NCBI RefSeq assembly: GCF_019112545.1
Contig: NW_025064883.1
Span: 2,220,684 to 2,284,683 of the forward strand
Source: Guyanagaster necrorhizus
Lineage: Eukaryota > Basidiomycota > Agaricomycetes > Agaricales > Physalacriaceae
DNA length: 64,000 bases
Direction: 5' to 3'
The number at the start of each line of letters is the position of its first letter. Position 1 is the stretch's first letter. The notes under the pieces are model-generated. The model did not search any database. It saw only the letters and a program-made list of their open reading frames with translations, and was not told where the DNA came from. Positions 21,855 through 33,790 of the stretch are shown here, one piece after another. The position numbers and the translations under genes are program-made.

Positions 21855-24800
21855 ATGTCTTTTGTAAAGGTCAAGCTCAAGGCTGCGAGGGACTTCATTG
21901 CTAAAAAGGACTTTGCTGCCGCGAGAGATAATGCCGAAAAGGTTCTCGAGTTCGAGCCGGACAACTACAACGCGTAGGCAGCTCCTTCAATATACCATCG
22001 ACTGAAACTGACATGTATTCAGGACCGTATTTCTCGGCCTGTCATTTCTGGAGCTCAAAGAGTTCGACAAGAGCGAGCAAGTAACTCGGAATTTAGGTAT
22101 CTTTAGGACTGTCACACTGATGTTCTCGAGTAGGCGTATCGAAGGGCAATCGAACTGAACGCAGAGCAGTTGCTCGCCTGGCAGGTTGGGAATTCACACT
22201 TCATTATCTCCGTCAATCTTACATCCGATATTACAGGGCCTCTCTAGATTCTATGAAAGGACACAAGTATGGGATAAACACGCGGACACTCTACATTATT
22301 TGTTAGGATTTTTTGCCAAGTCGTACGCGCGAAACTGTTGCTCTGCGCGTTGATGCTGATTATCTACAGCGGGGATGCAGTCAAATGTGCAGAAACGATT
22401 CAAAAATTCGTTCAGAATCGTCGAGAGCATGGACACCGTTTACAGGTCGTCGACGCAATATCGCTTTATTTACCCACATCACCTCACTATGCATTGCTGT
22501 CGACTTTACCCCCACCAGACCCTACGAACCCAACATCTTCGACCACATTTGAAGCCCAAGAAGCTATACATAACGGACTACCTATCCTGGAAGAAATCGT
22601 CCGCATATTGGAGAAAGACGAAGACGAAAAGATCACAAGAGAGTTTGAGAAGCGCCGAACACGACTCGGTGCTGGATCCCCAGAGCAGATCAAGAGAGAC
22701 GTCTGTGTTGAAATTTGGAGCGTATCTAGTGTAGGCTATCCTCATCCCACATCGTATTCTGTCGCTGACCGTCACCCAGCTGCCGTCATTGTACAACGAC
22801 ATCCTAAATCATCCCAATACCTCTGACGAGCTACGGCGTGAAACAGATACGAAGTTGTTAAAGCATAAGCAACAGTATCTGTATGCTTTGCCGAGCACAA
22901 GCGAGCACAAGGGGAAAGTTTCCCAAGAGGTCGAGGACTTGATCAACGGCGCGGTCTTACTGCAGCTACCTGATGAACTCGCTTGGTCATTGTTCCTAGA
23001 AAGGAAGGACGTCGAGGCCATAGGTACGAGATGTAGCAATTATCCGTGAATGCTGGTATTCATGCGTTTTTAGACGATTACGACTATCCTTTGCTGAGAC
23101 AGTACATGGCACTGTTTCCTTCACTCCCATTGGTATCGATGCTCAAAGGTTACTTCATTTACAACGGAATACCTTTGTTTGATGACGAAGAAGACGAAAA
23201 CGCCGAGATAGCTGACCCAGATACAGGGCTAGATATGATATTTGTAAGTTTCCAGTACCAGCTCAGACTGAAGCTAACTGTGCCTAGGATGCCCAACCAC
23301 AACTTGCAGATTCCCTTCTCGGTGCTCGAGTTCTAGCGGATGTGTACCTTCACGAAGTAGACTATTCTGCTGCTATCAAAGCGGCACAAAGCGGCATGGA
23401 GCTCACAAGGCGAGCCGAGGTCAACCACGGGAAGATACTCCCACAGTACGACTCCCGTCTACTCTGCGAAGGTCTCGTGTATTAATGAATAAAAGTACCA
23501 TTCTAGATTTCAAGGTGATCCTAGCCACCTCCTTGGTTCATTTATTCCCTCCAAAACACCATGCCAGAGCTCTACCGATAATTGATGACGTCCTCTCTAC
23601 ATCTCCGAATAACATCAGCTGTCTGATGGGCCGTGCCTACATCCTAGAGCAAGCAAATAAATGGGAAGATGCCGGAGATCTTTTCTCTAGGGTGCACGAA
23701 TTGTTACCCGACGACGTGAATAACGGTCTACGAGCAAAGGAGGAACATGCTTGGTGTCGCAGCCGCCTGGGTGACTTTGACTTCGCTGTGGCAGCACTGA
23801 AAGAAGTTCTTGAAACAATGGACACTCTGAACGATCGCGTCGAAGACAGCGCAAGATGCTTGTGGCGACTTGGGTCTTGTCATTGGGACATGAACGGTGA
23901 TAAACGGGAAGAGGCGTACAAATATTTCATCACAGCTCTCAAGCGCGATTCTATGTATGCACCGGCGTTCACTTCGCTAGGGATCTATTATGAAGAATAC
24001 ACGACGCCACCTGACCCAAATCGAGCTTCAAAATGCTTCCAGAAGGCCTTTGAGCTCGACTCCCGCGAGGTATACGCTGCCCGGCGGCTGGCAGTGGGAT
24101 TTGCCGAAGAGCAAGAGTGGGACCTGGTTGAAACGGTTGCTCGGCGGACTATAGACGGGGAAGGCGGCTCGGACGCTGGGCTGGACAAAGAGGCTAAAGC
24201 AGGACCATCGACCGTGTATCTGCCTACGAATGCATGGGCATGGAAAGCTGTCGGGGCCGTGGAATTGGTCAGCACATCTCTATCAACATAGTTGACACAT
24301 TTTTCTCAGTTCTACAAACAGGCTCGTCCGAAGTACGATTTGGCTATACATGCCTATCAAGTCGCGCTGCGGGCCGAACCGGAGGATCAAGTGTGCTGGC
24401 TGAGATTGGGTGAGGCGTACAGCAGGTCGGGGCGACACGCAGCGGCTCTGAAGGCGCTTGCGCGTGCACACGAGCTCAATCCGGACGATTGGATGACGCT
24501 TTACTTCATCGGAGACGTTCGTCGCCAGACAAGTCAATTCCAAGAAGCCATAGATATATTTACAGGAATTCTACGAGAACGACCAGGTGAGATAGGCGTT
24601 TCTGTGTTGTTAGGTCAGACGTATCTTGATCTCGGTCGGAGTGAACTGTCCGACGGGTATGTGGCGAGGGCGGAGACGTCATTCCTTGCTTCCCTTCATG
24701 TTGCTCTAGCAGCAATCGAGCAAATTTCGGGGTTCGGAGGTGTGGTATGGAAGATTGCGGCAGATGCTATGTTTTCGTTATCAACAAGATCAACATTTGT

Positions 24801-26750
24801 AGACGAGTCTGCTGCCCGTCATGCGCTCGAGGCCGTCTTTCCGTTTCTCTCGACGCATTCCAGTAGCCGGCTTACTGGATTCAACATTAACGTTCAATTG
24901 CCCGCCAACTCGACTCCTCTGGCTGGAACTATCATGTTACAAAACGCTATTGTAGCGTACGATCTCAGACTATCTGTCGTGTCGTCGGAATCCCAGGTCC
25001 TAGGTAGCGCATGGTTCGACCTTGGGACGGCCCTTGGATCCTATGCTTCTCAATTGACAGACGAGGAAAAATCCAAAGATGTCGAGAAAAAGAGAATCGA
25101 ATTTTTGGGATTTGCCCTTCGACAATGTCCACTGAATGAAGAATATTGGACTGCCCTTGGGAACGCGTATTTCCTTACCCAAGCAAAATCCGCACAGCAT
25201 GCCTATATTCGGGCCTTGGAGATTGATCCCAAAGTATGTCGTCTTTCCATCTTATGGCCTTGTCGCTAAGTCGTCGCAGAATACCGCCACATGGACGAAT
25301 CTTGGATTACTCTACTTGTATCACAACGACGTGGAACTTGCGAATGAAGCTCTGTACAGGGCTCAAACTCTAGACCCTGATTATACGCTGGCGTGGGTCG
25401 GCCAGGCCTTGGTAGCCACTGCTAACGGCCACGAAAGTGATGCCAGAGCCCTTTTAGAGCATGCAGTGGGATTGGCATCGTCCGTGGTAAGTCTTGAGAG
25501 CGAGCCATCCTCTTTTCCTCTGACCTTTTGTTGAAACAGCCGGCTGCCGATCTCGAATTTTCCGCTCGATCTTTCGCCTTGAACAAGCTATCAATATCTG
25601 CATCGCCTGAAGCCCTACTTCCGTCATTATCCCTTCTGTCACGCTATCTGTCCTTCAATCCCTCATCAGCGCCTGGACTTCATCTGTCAAGTCTTGTGCA
25701 CGAAACACTCGGGCACCTCGATACGGCCATATCCCTGCTGACAGAGGCTATAACCATACTCGAGGCTGCTTATGAAGAAACCGAGTCTCCCGAAATCGAA
25801 CGCCAGTACGTTATCGCCCAGTCCAACATAGGACGCATGAGGAACAGCACCGGAGATTACACTGGTGCTGCCGAAGCCTTCGAGACTGTCGTAGGCTTGC
25901 TTCCTGAAACAGATGACCCGGAAACGAGGATCCTCCGCACTCAAGCTCATTTTGGGTTAGGCTTGGCCCAGTCGAAGAAGGGCCATGAGGTCGAGAGCGT
26001 TTTAGGCTCATTTGAAAGCGCGCTCACGAGTGCTGGGGATGATTTGCTGTTGACTGGCCATGTCAGTGTTCTCATGGCCAAGACGATGTGGGCTCTCGGA
26101 GATGAAACTTCCAGAGATGAGGCCAAGAATATGCTCCTCCAGTGGTATGTTCTTCGTTTAAATGTACAACGGATTAATGCTAATTGCTTTACTAGTATCA
26201 CAATAGACCCTGAAAACCTCGCTGCAATCAATGCTCTCGCCGCAATGGGCATCCTGACTGACGATGAAAGCCTCGTTGATGCTGCCCTGTCAGAGATCCT
26301 TGCTTTGCCTCGAGAGCAGCGAACGAGCATGGATCCAGGGAAAGATGTAGAATATTTGCTCATGAAGCATCACGAAGGAATGGTACGTCTGCTCTAATAT
26401 TTCGCGCTATTCTATTTATTCAACGTGACTTTCAGGGAGAGGATGCCAAGTTGATATCCCTGGCACAACAGGCCATTATTTCTGAGCCTTCGAGGTCAGA
26501 GGCCAGGATTGACCTTGCGAAATTGATGATGCAGCGAGGCTTGCATGAAAGTGTCCTTCCTATCATCGCTGGATCATCGACGACAACGCTCGACGTGCAG
26601 AGGAACGAGATAGGATTGAGAGCCATTGCACGTTCGATGTCTGGTGCAGGTGTGCTCGCATTGCGAGAAGCTCAAAAAGCTGTGCTGATGGCGCCATGGG
26701 ATAAGGAGAAGTGGCAGACATTGGTTTATGTACTATCAGGTTCAGAATGA
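21855..26750 (+). CDS. ski3: Ski3 / TTC37, TPR scaffold of the Ski complex
   Basis: A multi-exon gene (about 15 short introns; first exons 21855-21973 and 22023-22080) of roughly 1,400 residues. It opens MSFVKVKLKAARDFIAKKDF and consists almost entirely of tetratricopeptide repeats, e.g. ATVFLGLSFLELKEFDKSEQ, AWQGLSRFYERTQ, CWLRLGEAYSRSGRHAAALK and TWTNLGLLYLYHNDVELANE. The Ski3-specific middle is present: DYDYPLLRQYMALFPSLPLV, then GYFIYNGIPLFDDEED. It ends KWQTLVYVLSGSE. Ski3 holds Ski2 helicase and Ski8 together and feeds mRNA to the cytoplasmic exosome for 3'-5' decay, including non-stop and viral RNAs. No disruption seen. Ctr9, another long TPR protein, is less likely because of the Ski3-like first and middle blocks. 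Confidence 0.85.
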
Positions 26751-27139
26751 AAGCAGGACATTTATCTGAAAGATGTCTCTATTCCTAAGTGAGCATTAAC
26801 GAATCTTTCGTCGGTTTGAGTCTCAAAATTCAAGCAGCTACTTAGCTTCGGAATCTCGAAAGTCACCGAACGGCTCCGCAATGACGACCCATGAACGTGA
26901 AAAGTAATGTAACACTCTGTGAAGTATTCTTACTTGGCCGTAACTATACATAGCTTCGAAGTCCGCAGGCTCTCAGTCTGAAATCAAAATTTTTCCTTCG
27001 CGTAATTGCAGGTCCTGCGCTTGGGTTAGCCTCCCTATAATGATCCTCCCTGACGAACACACCCTTAGACAGGCCCAACGTGAGTTCATCTATTCAAATA
27101 CAGTCATTGCTGATACTTACTTATCATTCTCACTGAGTT

Positions 27140-27810
27140 AGTACTTGGCAACATCCACACCAAGTACGGTTCCACTCCTGAACTTGCTCATACTGAATGT
27201 GACGGCCTCTGCCTTGTCAACTATTCAATCACCTACAGTAAGCTGGGCGAGCCTGAGGACGGCACCACTGTATATACATATGGCGGACAAAACCCGTTTT
27301 CGCTCAGGATTTGTGATCATCGTCTCTTGCGTGCTCAACGACCACTTGTACCAGTACGAGGAAAACATTTCTATTCAAGAAGTATCCTATCTTCCGCCCG
27401 AGTTCGTCCGCCATCATTTATCCAGACATCATCCCCTTCTCTCCCATGTCAATCACTTCTCTTTCAAAACAGTGGACGATAGCAGGACCGAGTTATTATT
27501 ACTCGACGACGCTAAAAAAACCACAGTGGGTTCCAATCCCGAGTCATCTAGCTATACCCCACGTCATGATATCCGATCTTATACGCACGAATGTGATCCA
27601 GCAGATCTTCGTCAGCCACGTACTCTATCAAGGTCAACCATACGTTTTCAAGCATTACGGTATAGATCCAGACCCAAATGTCGATTATAGCTGGCTGTTG
27701 AACTAGGCGTTGCTGCTGGCTCGACAAGATTCCCCGTTCATAATCAAACCTGTCTTCATCGTTACTTCCACTGAGCTGGATCCCGACGAGAATGTAATGA
27801 CGCGCCCACT
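27140..27810 (+). pseudogene. Protein-kinase pseudogene, N-terminal half
   Basis: Plus-strand fragments in different frames match the expanded agaricomycete family of kinase-like proteins. First, LVPVRGKHFYSRSILS then ARVRPPFIQTSSPSLP. After a frameshift, HLAIPHVMISDLIRTNVIQQ, then GQPYVFKHYGIDPDPNVDYS (the Lys is in the position of the ATP-binding lysine), WLLN, an in-frame TAG, and ALLLARQDSPFIIKPVFIVT followed by STELDP. The missing residue at the stop lies in the helix that normally carries the conserved Glu. The C-lobe is not here; a matching one occurs at 30352-30845 beyond the rsa4 gene. One frameshift, one nonsense codon and loss of continuity make it non-functional. Confidence 0.6.
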
Positions 27811-28396
27811 TACCTGGAAATCCTCTGTTTCATCGCCTCGACAACCTATACCGGCAATATCATCTTAAATCAATGTCGATGCACCGAAAACTCGACTTAC
27901 CGACGAACTTACCTCGGATTCCTTCGTAAGATCAATATCCTCTATAAAAAGGCGAGTCAGTCGCGTCTCCCATCATGAGTAATACTCCCGCCATACCCCC
28001 ATCGGCAGTCGTGATGGTACGCTTTCGCTCGTTCTTCTTGCTCGCAACATTGTTTATGTTCTCTTTGTCAACAACGGGGAAAGAGATGGTAGCCTGCATT
28101 TTCGGAGGAAATGGTTGGCAGATGGTGGCAATCGGAAGGTAAGGGGAAAATGAAGGAAAACGGTCCTGAGTTTTCCCACGCCATCAGCGCGCCAAGACAG
28201 ATTAGCCGACAGGAGCCTCTGTATTAGTTAGCGCGCAATTCAAGAACAAGTTCGGTGTACACGGGTAAAAGTACCTCCTTCTATAAAAGCTAAGACTAGT
28301 ATTCCGTCAACAGTTGTCTTCAAACATGCCAACTACAGCATTTTACAGATCCAAGTCTAGCGGCCCTTGAGGCCCTAAGGACACGGGAGATTAAGA

Positions 28397-30220
28397 TTAA
28401 TTCTTCCATCTTCAATGCAGAAAAGCAATTAGAATCATAGATGTAGACGCGCAATCAAGTGCTTACATTTTGACAAGTCGGTCTCTCCCTCCGCTAACAA
28501 TTTTATCGGCTACAAAATCGACACAGTAAACCTCGTCAGTATGTCCCGGCAGGTCCATCTTGATTTTGAACGTCTTAAGGTCCCATATCTGTTTTAAAAC
28601 TGTCAGCATAAGGCAATGAGATAAGACGGAGAAACCCACTTTAAGAGTGCTATCTTTACTCGCGCTGACGAGTAGCCTGCTATCCGCACTCCATGTCACC
28701 CTATACACCGGACCGATGTGACCTCGAAGAGTGGCAACGTATTTTCCTGTCCGGCCTTCCCAAACACGTACGCTGTTATCCCACGCTGCCGAAGCCGCCC
28801 ACCGACCATCTGGGGAGAACGCAACATGGCTTATCTGTCGCTGGTGTCCTGTCAGTCGAGCCACTGGTTTCAATTTTCCCAAAGAAGGCTCAGATGTGGG
28901 GGATGACGAAGGGAAGAGCGACCACAGGAAAAGTGTATGATCGTCGGAGCCGGAAATGAGGACTTCTGGTGTGCTGGCAAGCAGGGCTGTATATCTCTTC
29001 AAGGCTAGCTGTTGTGCTGAAACATACCTTAGCACCACGGCAGGAAAGGATAGAGAAAGACCTACCCTCTTCATCTGATTGAGATCTTTTTCGTGTATGA
29101 TCAAATGGCCCTGTGCGCAATACAAAGTCCGTATTCAACGCCAATGTCGTGACCCAGTGAGCATGATCTTTGAGGGTATGAAGTGGTCGGCCCTACAAAG
29201 GAAATGCGTAACAAGGATAAGAAAAATGCAGCAAACTCACACTCGTCGCATCCCAGACGCGGACCGTGCGATCGCTTGATGCAGTGTATAAAACACCCTT
29301 GCCAATACCGCCCCACTTGACGACGTTTACTGAAGCCGTATGGCCACCAAGGGTGTACTCCACTCTTCTTGTTAGAGTAGACCAAATACGGACTGTCCCA
29401 TCCTTGGACGACGAAGCCAATCGAGGAGCTGCCGCATTGAGATGTATAGGTTCCCAAGAAAGCGAAGTAACCCATTTCGTGTGTCCTTTAAACGCATCTC
29501 CAATCGGCTTCCCAGTTTTCGGGTCCCACAGGCGAACGTGACCATCATGACCACCAGTCGCAAGTTTCCTCTCCAGCGCCTCCCATTCTACACAAAGAAC
29601 CCACCCTTTGTGACCTGAAAGTACATGTGAAGGAGTCTCCGTATTCAAGTCCCACAGTCTTGCATTCGTGTCCCCAGAACCGGTAGCGAGAAAGTTTCCC
29701 GTAGGTGAAAATGAAGCACAAAGAATGGGCGAAGTGTGTCCTCCAAGAGACGACGAACACCTCGTCGCCGGTCGCACTCGGAACACGCTCTGAGGTGAGC
29801 ACCGTACGACGATCACATCTTCTTCGGTGAAAGAATTTGAAGGGTGGTCGATGACATCTGCCTCTATTGATTTTGATATCACAATCCGAGTGGGTGCACT
29901 TGCTGAAACCTTGTCGTCGTTTGGCAGTGTAACGTGGAACAAAAAAGGAACAGGTTCTTCATCCTATGCATAAAGTCAGTTTCAATGTCTGTGAATGCTT
30001 TTACGCAACGCACCTGTGTATTCAGCTTATTTACCAGAGCCTCTAATCCTTCTCTCGATACATTCGCGGGCAAGTTCACGGCCGGTGCAAGAGGTCGACC
30101 ATCATCATCTGATACGAACTGAACAAGGATATTGAAAGACGGTTTTGGTGGTTCTGGCACTGGCTCGGTGACGCCATGGTACAGCTTCACGCGCTTGGGA
30201 GGTGGTAGCAGAGTAGCCAT
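28397..30220 (-). CDS. rsa4: Notchless/Rsa4 WD40 pre-60S assembly factor
   Basis: ATG at 30220 begins MATLLPPPKRVKLYHG. The ubiquitin-like NLE domain (SFNILVQFVSDDDGRPLAPA...LPNDDKV) occupies about the first 115 residues. Eight WD40 repeats follow, e.g. ALGRHT-like GGHTSPILCASFSPTGNFLA, GHKGWVLCVEW, GHTKWVTSLSWEP, GHQRQISHVAFSPDGRWAAS, GHTDEVYCVDFV. The frame appears to stop after DRLVKM at 28463, but a GTAAGC donor there splices to 28409-28397, giving the family's normal end VKIWKN. Rsa4/NLE1 binds pre-60S particles and is the substrate of the Rea1/Midasin ATPase during nuclear maturation. The gene lies between the two halves of a decayed kinase gene on the other strand. Confidence 0.9.
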
Positions 30221-30351
30221 GATTTTTTTTTGCCGGCCCCGGTACCGGCAAACGACCCCTCCCAAATGCGGACTTGAGAACGAGTCACGTTGTAACGAAA
30301 GCGAGACACGTCACAGTTTCGTCACGCGAGGACCCTTAGTCGAGCGAAGCA

Positions 30352-30845
30352 AAGATCTAATGCTGATTCCATGTGTCCAGAAGATCTCTGTGGCGTACAT
30401 CGTCAGAAGTTCCTGGACTGGCCTCTGAAACTCATGTGGGCATATCAGATCGTCTGTGGAGTTGCTGCACTATATAGTAATGGCACATACTCAGGAGATT
30501 TGAAGTTACAGAATGTTGTCCTGGGTTGTGATGGATGCATTCGACTAATCAACATCGATACAGGGTGCGGTCATACAGAGGAGTATGGGTCTCCAGAGTT
30601 GCATTCAGGTTGGCCGGCGGAGCTGACAGCCGAGCGTGACATTTTTGCCCTAGGGCTCATGCTGTGGGCATTATCGGAGGAGGTTCCAGCCTTCTGTCGT
30701 AAGGACGCAACCACGTCGCCAAAACTTGGGTGCACCAGATTGGTATCGCAAGGTAGCGGAAAGCCGTGTTGCTTTCAACGTCACCGATCGCCCATTGGCC
30801 AGCGAGCTTGTGCTGTTAATGGAGAATAAGCTAACTGTATCGTAG
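30352..30845 (+). pseudogene. Protein-kinase pseudogene, C-lobe half
   Basis: Reads LDWPLKLMWAYQIVCGVAAL, then YSNGTYSGDLKLQNVVLGCD (HRD-loop equivalent with DLK-x2-N intact), INIDTG in place of DFG, EEYGSPELHSGWPAELTAER (APE equivalent) and DIFALGLMLWALSEEVPAF. A second frame continues VAFNVTDRPLASELVLLMEN to a stop at 30845. This is the C-lobe of the same agaricomycete kinase family as the half at 27140-27810, in the same orientation. Loss of DFG and the frame change, together with absence of the N-lobe next to it, argue for a relic. Confidence 0.6.
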
Positions 30846-31014
30846 ATTACCTTACTGTTGTGATTGTCTGACAGATATACAGCTTTGGTTGATGTTTATG
30901 AAAACATTCAGGAGCATTTGGGATCCCATGGCATTAAATGTCCATTCGGCACATCTCGCTACAGTTCATATATGGATGATAGAAAGTTTCCGTCAGACCA
31001 GTGAGCAAGAGATA

Positions 31015-33251
31015 TCAGTACGAAGGAACCGTATGTGTAGTATCGTTCTTTGTCACGTCTGGAGAGAGACCATAATAGGTTGGGCAAAGGTCGTACCATG
31101 TAGCTGGAAACGTACGCGTCAGCGCTTGCCGTATCCGAAATTACAACACGATAACCCACAAGGAACTCCTGGATTCGCCTGTGCCACGTCGCTAATAGCT
31201 TCAGCAAAAACCACAGCCATACCACTAGTATTCAGGTTTCAGATGAAAATTGGCACAAAGAAGGAAATGAAACACACTCGTCGAGATGAAATTCAATGTG
31301 ACTGTGAATACTATTCCAGAACAGTATGCATACCATAGCATGGATAGACGCACCAGTGCAAGAACCAAGGTCCCGGATTGTCAGTCCTGAATCGAATAGT
31401 CGTTAAATTGTTTTCGGCAACCGCAGTGGTATCTCTGCGGGCCTGTCATTGGGTGATATGAGTATACACATAACGACATTGCGCTCTTTAAACGGACCGG
31501 ATCGTTGAAGTTGTAAGTATCGCTGTCCGCGCTCTTCACGACGTCGAAACTATGCTGTAAGAATAGTATTTAGTCAAACAAACCCGTATTCAATCTGTGA
31601 AAGAGACTAACACCATGGAGATGGAATGGATGCTGGGAAAGTGCAACTTCAATACTGCATCTGACTAACGGGTGTAAGATGAACGTACAGGTCCGTCTAT
31701 CGCATGTCCACCGAAGAGATTGATCTCAATAGTCTTGTTTAGCGGTAATCCGTATATAGAACCTGGAGGCAACAAATCTTGCGCTCGCTGAGCACCGCTC
31801 AAGATCTGAAGTAGTACAGGAACGGTGGGTGGTACGAATTCGACGCCATTCATCAGGAAGACGTTAGTATTGGCGTCAAAGCCAAGAGTGATATTGAGGA
31901 CGAGATCTGCTCCCCCAGGAACCGGCTCTCCGGGGGCTCCAGGAGATTCCAGTGGATGTAAATCTACTTCGCGTGGAGAAATAATGTCCGTTTGCATCGA
32001 AGTCCTCGGTTCGGAATCGTCGGCACCTTCGTATCTCAGTACTGCAGAGTTAATCCCGTTTTCGAATCCGAGGTTGCCGACGTTGGGTTCAGACCGAATC
32101 CAGTAGTTACCGACTGGTTGATTGGCCTCAAGAATGAGTGAGAATCTCTGAGCAGCGAGTATAGATAAAGAGTTGGCTGTGATTGGTTGAATGTTGACGC
32201 CGTCTGTTTCGATGATAGTGAAGTTGTGGTTGTCAATGGAGAATTTAAAGGCGGCGTTGCACGATATAGCAATTACTCGCAGCCGGTAACGCTTGTTTGG
32301 AGCGACGATAATAATGGAGAGAGGTGCTGTAGGCTATACATGGCACATCTCTTGAGTCACGTCTTTTGGGAAAGGATAATTGACTTACATCTTCAAAGAA
32401 TCTACCCATCCCATTGATCAAGGTGGAATTGGGTGTCGGCGTCAGTGCCACTAGCGCTGGCGTTGGATCATGGTACCTAGAAATACCTCCATTAACAGGG
32501 TACAAAACTCAGCCCTGGCCTTGTACTCACCAATCCGAGAGTACAATAATAGTAGTTTCTGTAGAATAAATCAATATAGTCTGATCGATCAGGGAAAGTT
32601 GTACCAACCGTCATCTACATCATACAACGCCCGGTGAGGGTCATTCTGTCCGTCCACTCCATCATATACGATGAAAGGCCCCGCCAGCCCATCGCAGTAT
32701 TGGACCGCGAGGTGCGAATGGTACCAAAATGTTCCGGCCTGGTCCGGAACATCGAAATCATACATGAACGAGTTGTTTTGCGCTATTGGACACTGTGTAA
32801 CAGAAGTGGAACCATCTTCGAAGTTGGTTCCATGTTGGTGGATACCGTGCCAGTGCTGAAGAATATGAGAGACAAGGAGATGGAGGAGAGAGACGTGCCT
32901 ACAATGCTCGTATCGAGGGCCATGGTGTGGTCCATTAATCCATCGATGACATTGATCTGAAAGCGGTCGCCCTGAAAGTGTCTTTAGTGGCTATCACATA
33001 GATATCCTAAGTTGTTCTTGGCATACCTTGATACCACTTATCACAGGTCCTGGCAATGTTCCGCCAGCCAAGACCGTCCTACTGATAGTCAGCGTACATA
33101 TTCCTACACAGGATTGGTGCACCTACGAACGAGGAACACCATCTGGAGCGAGTTCTTTGTTGACAATCTGTAGATCTCCCGAAGAGCCGAATACTTCGAG
33201 TGATCTTACCGACTCAAATAGAAAAATGAGAGCTAGCAGAAAAACTGCCAT
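31015..33251 (-). CDS. Laccase 1 (multicopper oxidase AA1), T1 axial Met
   Basis: ATG at 33251 opens a signal peptide ([17 protein letters not shown]), so the enzyme is secreted. Copper motifs in order: L1 [16 protein letters not shown]2 [17 protein letters not shown]3 HPFHLHGHSFDVV and L4 HCHIEFHLDDGM, ending [11 protein letters not shown] and VPSY at TGA 31015. About ten introns; L3 and L4 are each split by one, which hides the Cys-His-Cys triad until spliced. About 520 residues, normal for basidiomycete laccases that oxidise phenols with reduction of O2 to water. The residue ten after the T1 Cys is Met (codon 31220-31218), the class usually giving lower T1 redox potential. A near-identical paralogue lies at 39395-41634. 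Confidence 0.9.
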
Positions 33252-33308
33252 GATTAACAAGGAAAAGAGAGGAAGAAGGTAAGAAAAACCAGCTTACCCT
33301 CGAAGCTC

Positions 33309-33314
33309 TTTATA
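33309..33314 (-). promoter_or_regulatory. Candidate TATA box of laccase 1
   Basis: TATAAA on the minus strand about 58 bp upstream of the laccase 1 ATG, within a block (CTATAAAGAGCT) conserved in front of laccase 2. Confidence 0.5.
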
Positions 33315-33790
33315 GTGAATGGAGCACATTGATAATACCTGTATCCGCAAACGCCAGAAACAAGAAAACATAGCTGTAAGCCGGTCAAAACAACGTGATG
33401 ATCGTGATGGTGGGAGCAGCGCCAAGCTCTTTAGTAAGGTCTAAATGATAATACTAGTACTAGTCCATTTAGAACGTTGCAGGTCGTGAGAGCGACCAAG
33501 ACATATTATGTGAGAAGGAATAAATATAACGCACATCCTCCTCAAGATCCCATACAATATTTAGTAAATGCTCATTTGATGTTTGAATAGAGCGTACCTG
33601 AGGATCACCATAATGATCCTGCTCAGTGGGTCCCATTCACATTCCCTAGACTGTAAGTGGGAAGTTCGTCATCATTGCGGGGAACAACGACCGTCCTGTG
33701 AGAGTAACACTACATTTTAGAGCAGTCTTGAGTACTTAGTAATGAAAGAGACACGCTCTCACCTCATCCTTTGCAACCGAAACAGATACA

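Larger units (their letters stand above)
31015..33790 (-). repeat. Duplicated segment copy A (laccase 1 and upstream)
   Basis: Aligns by eye with 39395-42445 throughout the laccase coding region and, more weakly, through the upstream region (shared blocks such as AGCTCTTTATAGTGA and ACCTGAGGATC / ACCTGGGGATC). Same orientation, about 8.4 kb apart. Outer limits are approximate. Confidence 0.75.

Noticed and set aside
31331..31360. Apparent loss of the laccase L4 cysteine (reads HWC instead of HCH)
   Set aside because: It is read-through into an intron. Splicing TG|GTGCGT to ...CACAG|T restores HCHIEF in laccase 1, and the same holds in laccase 2.
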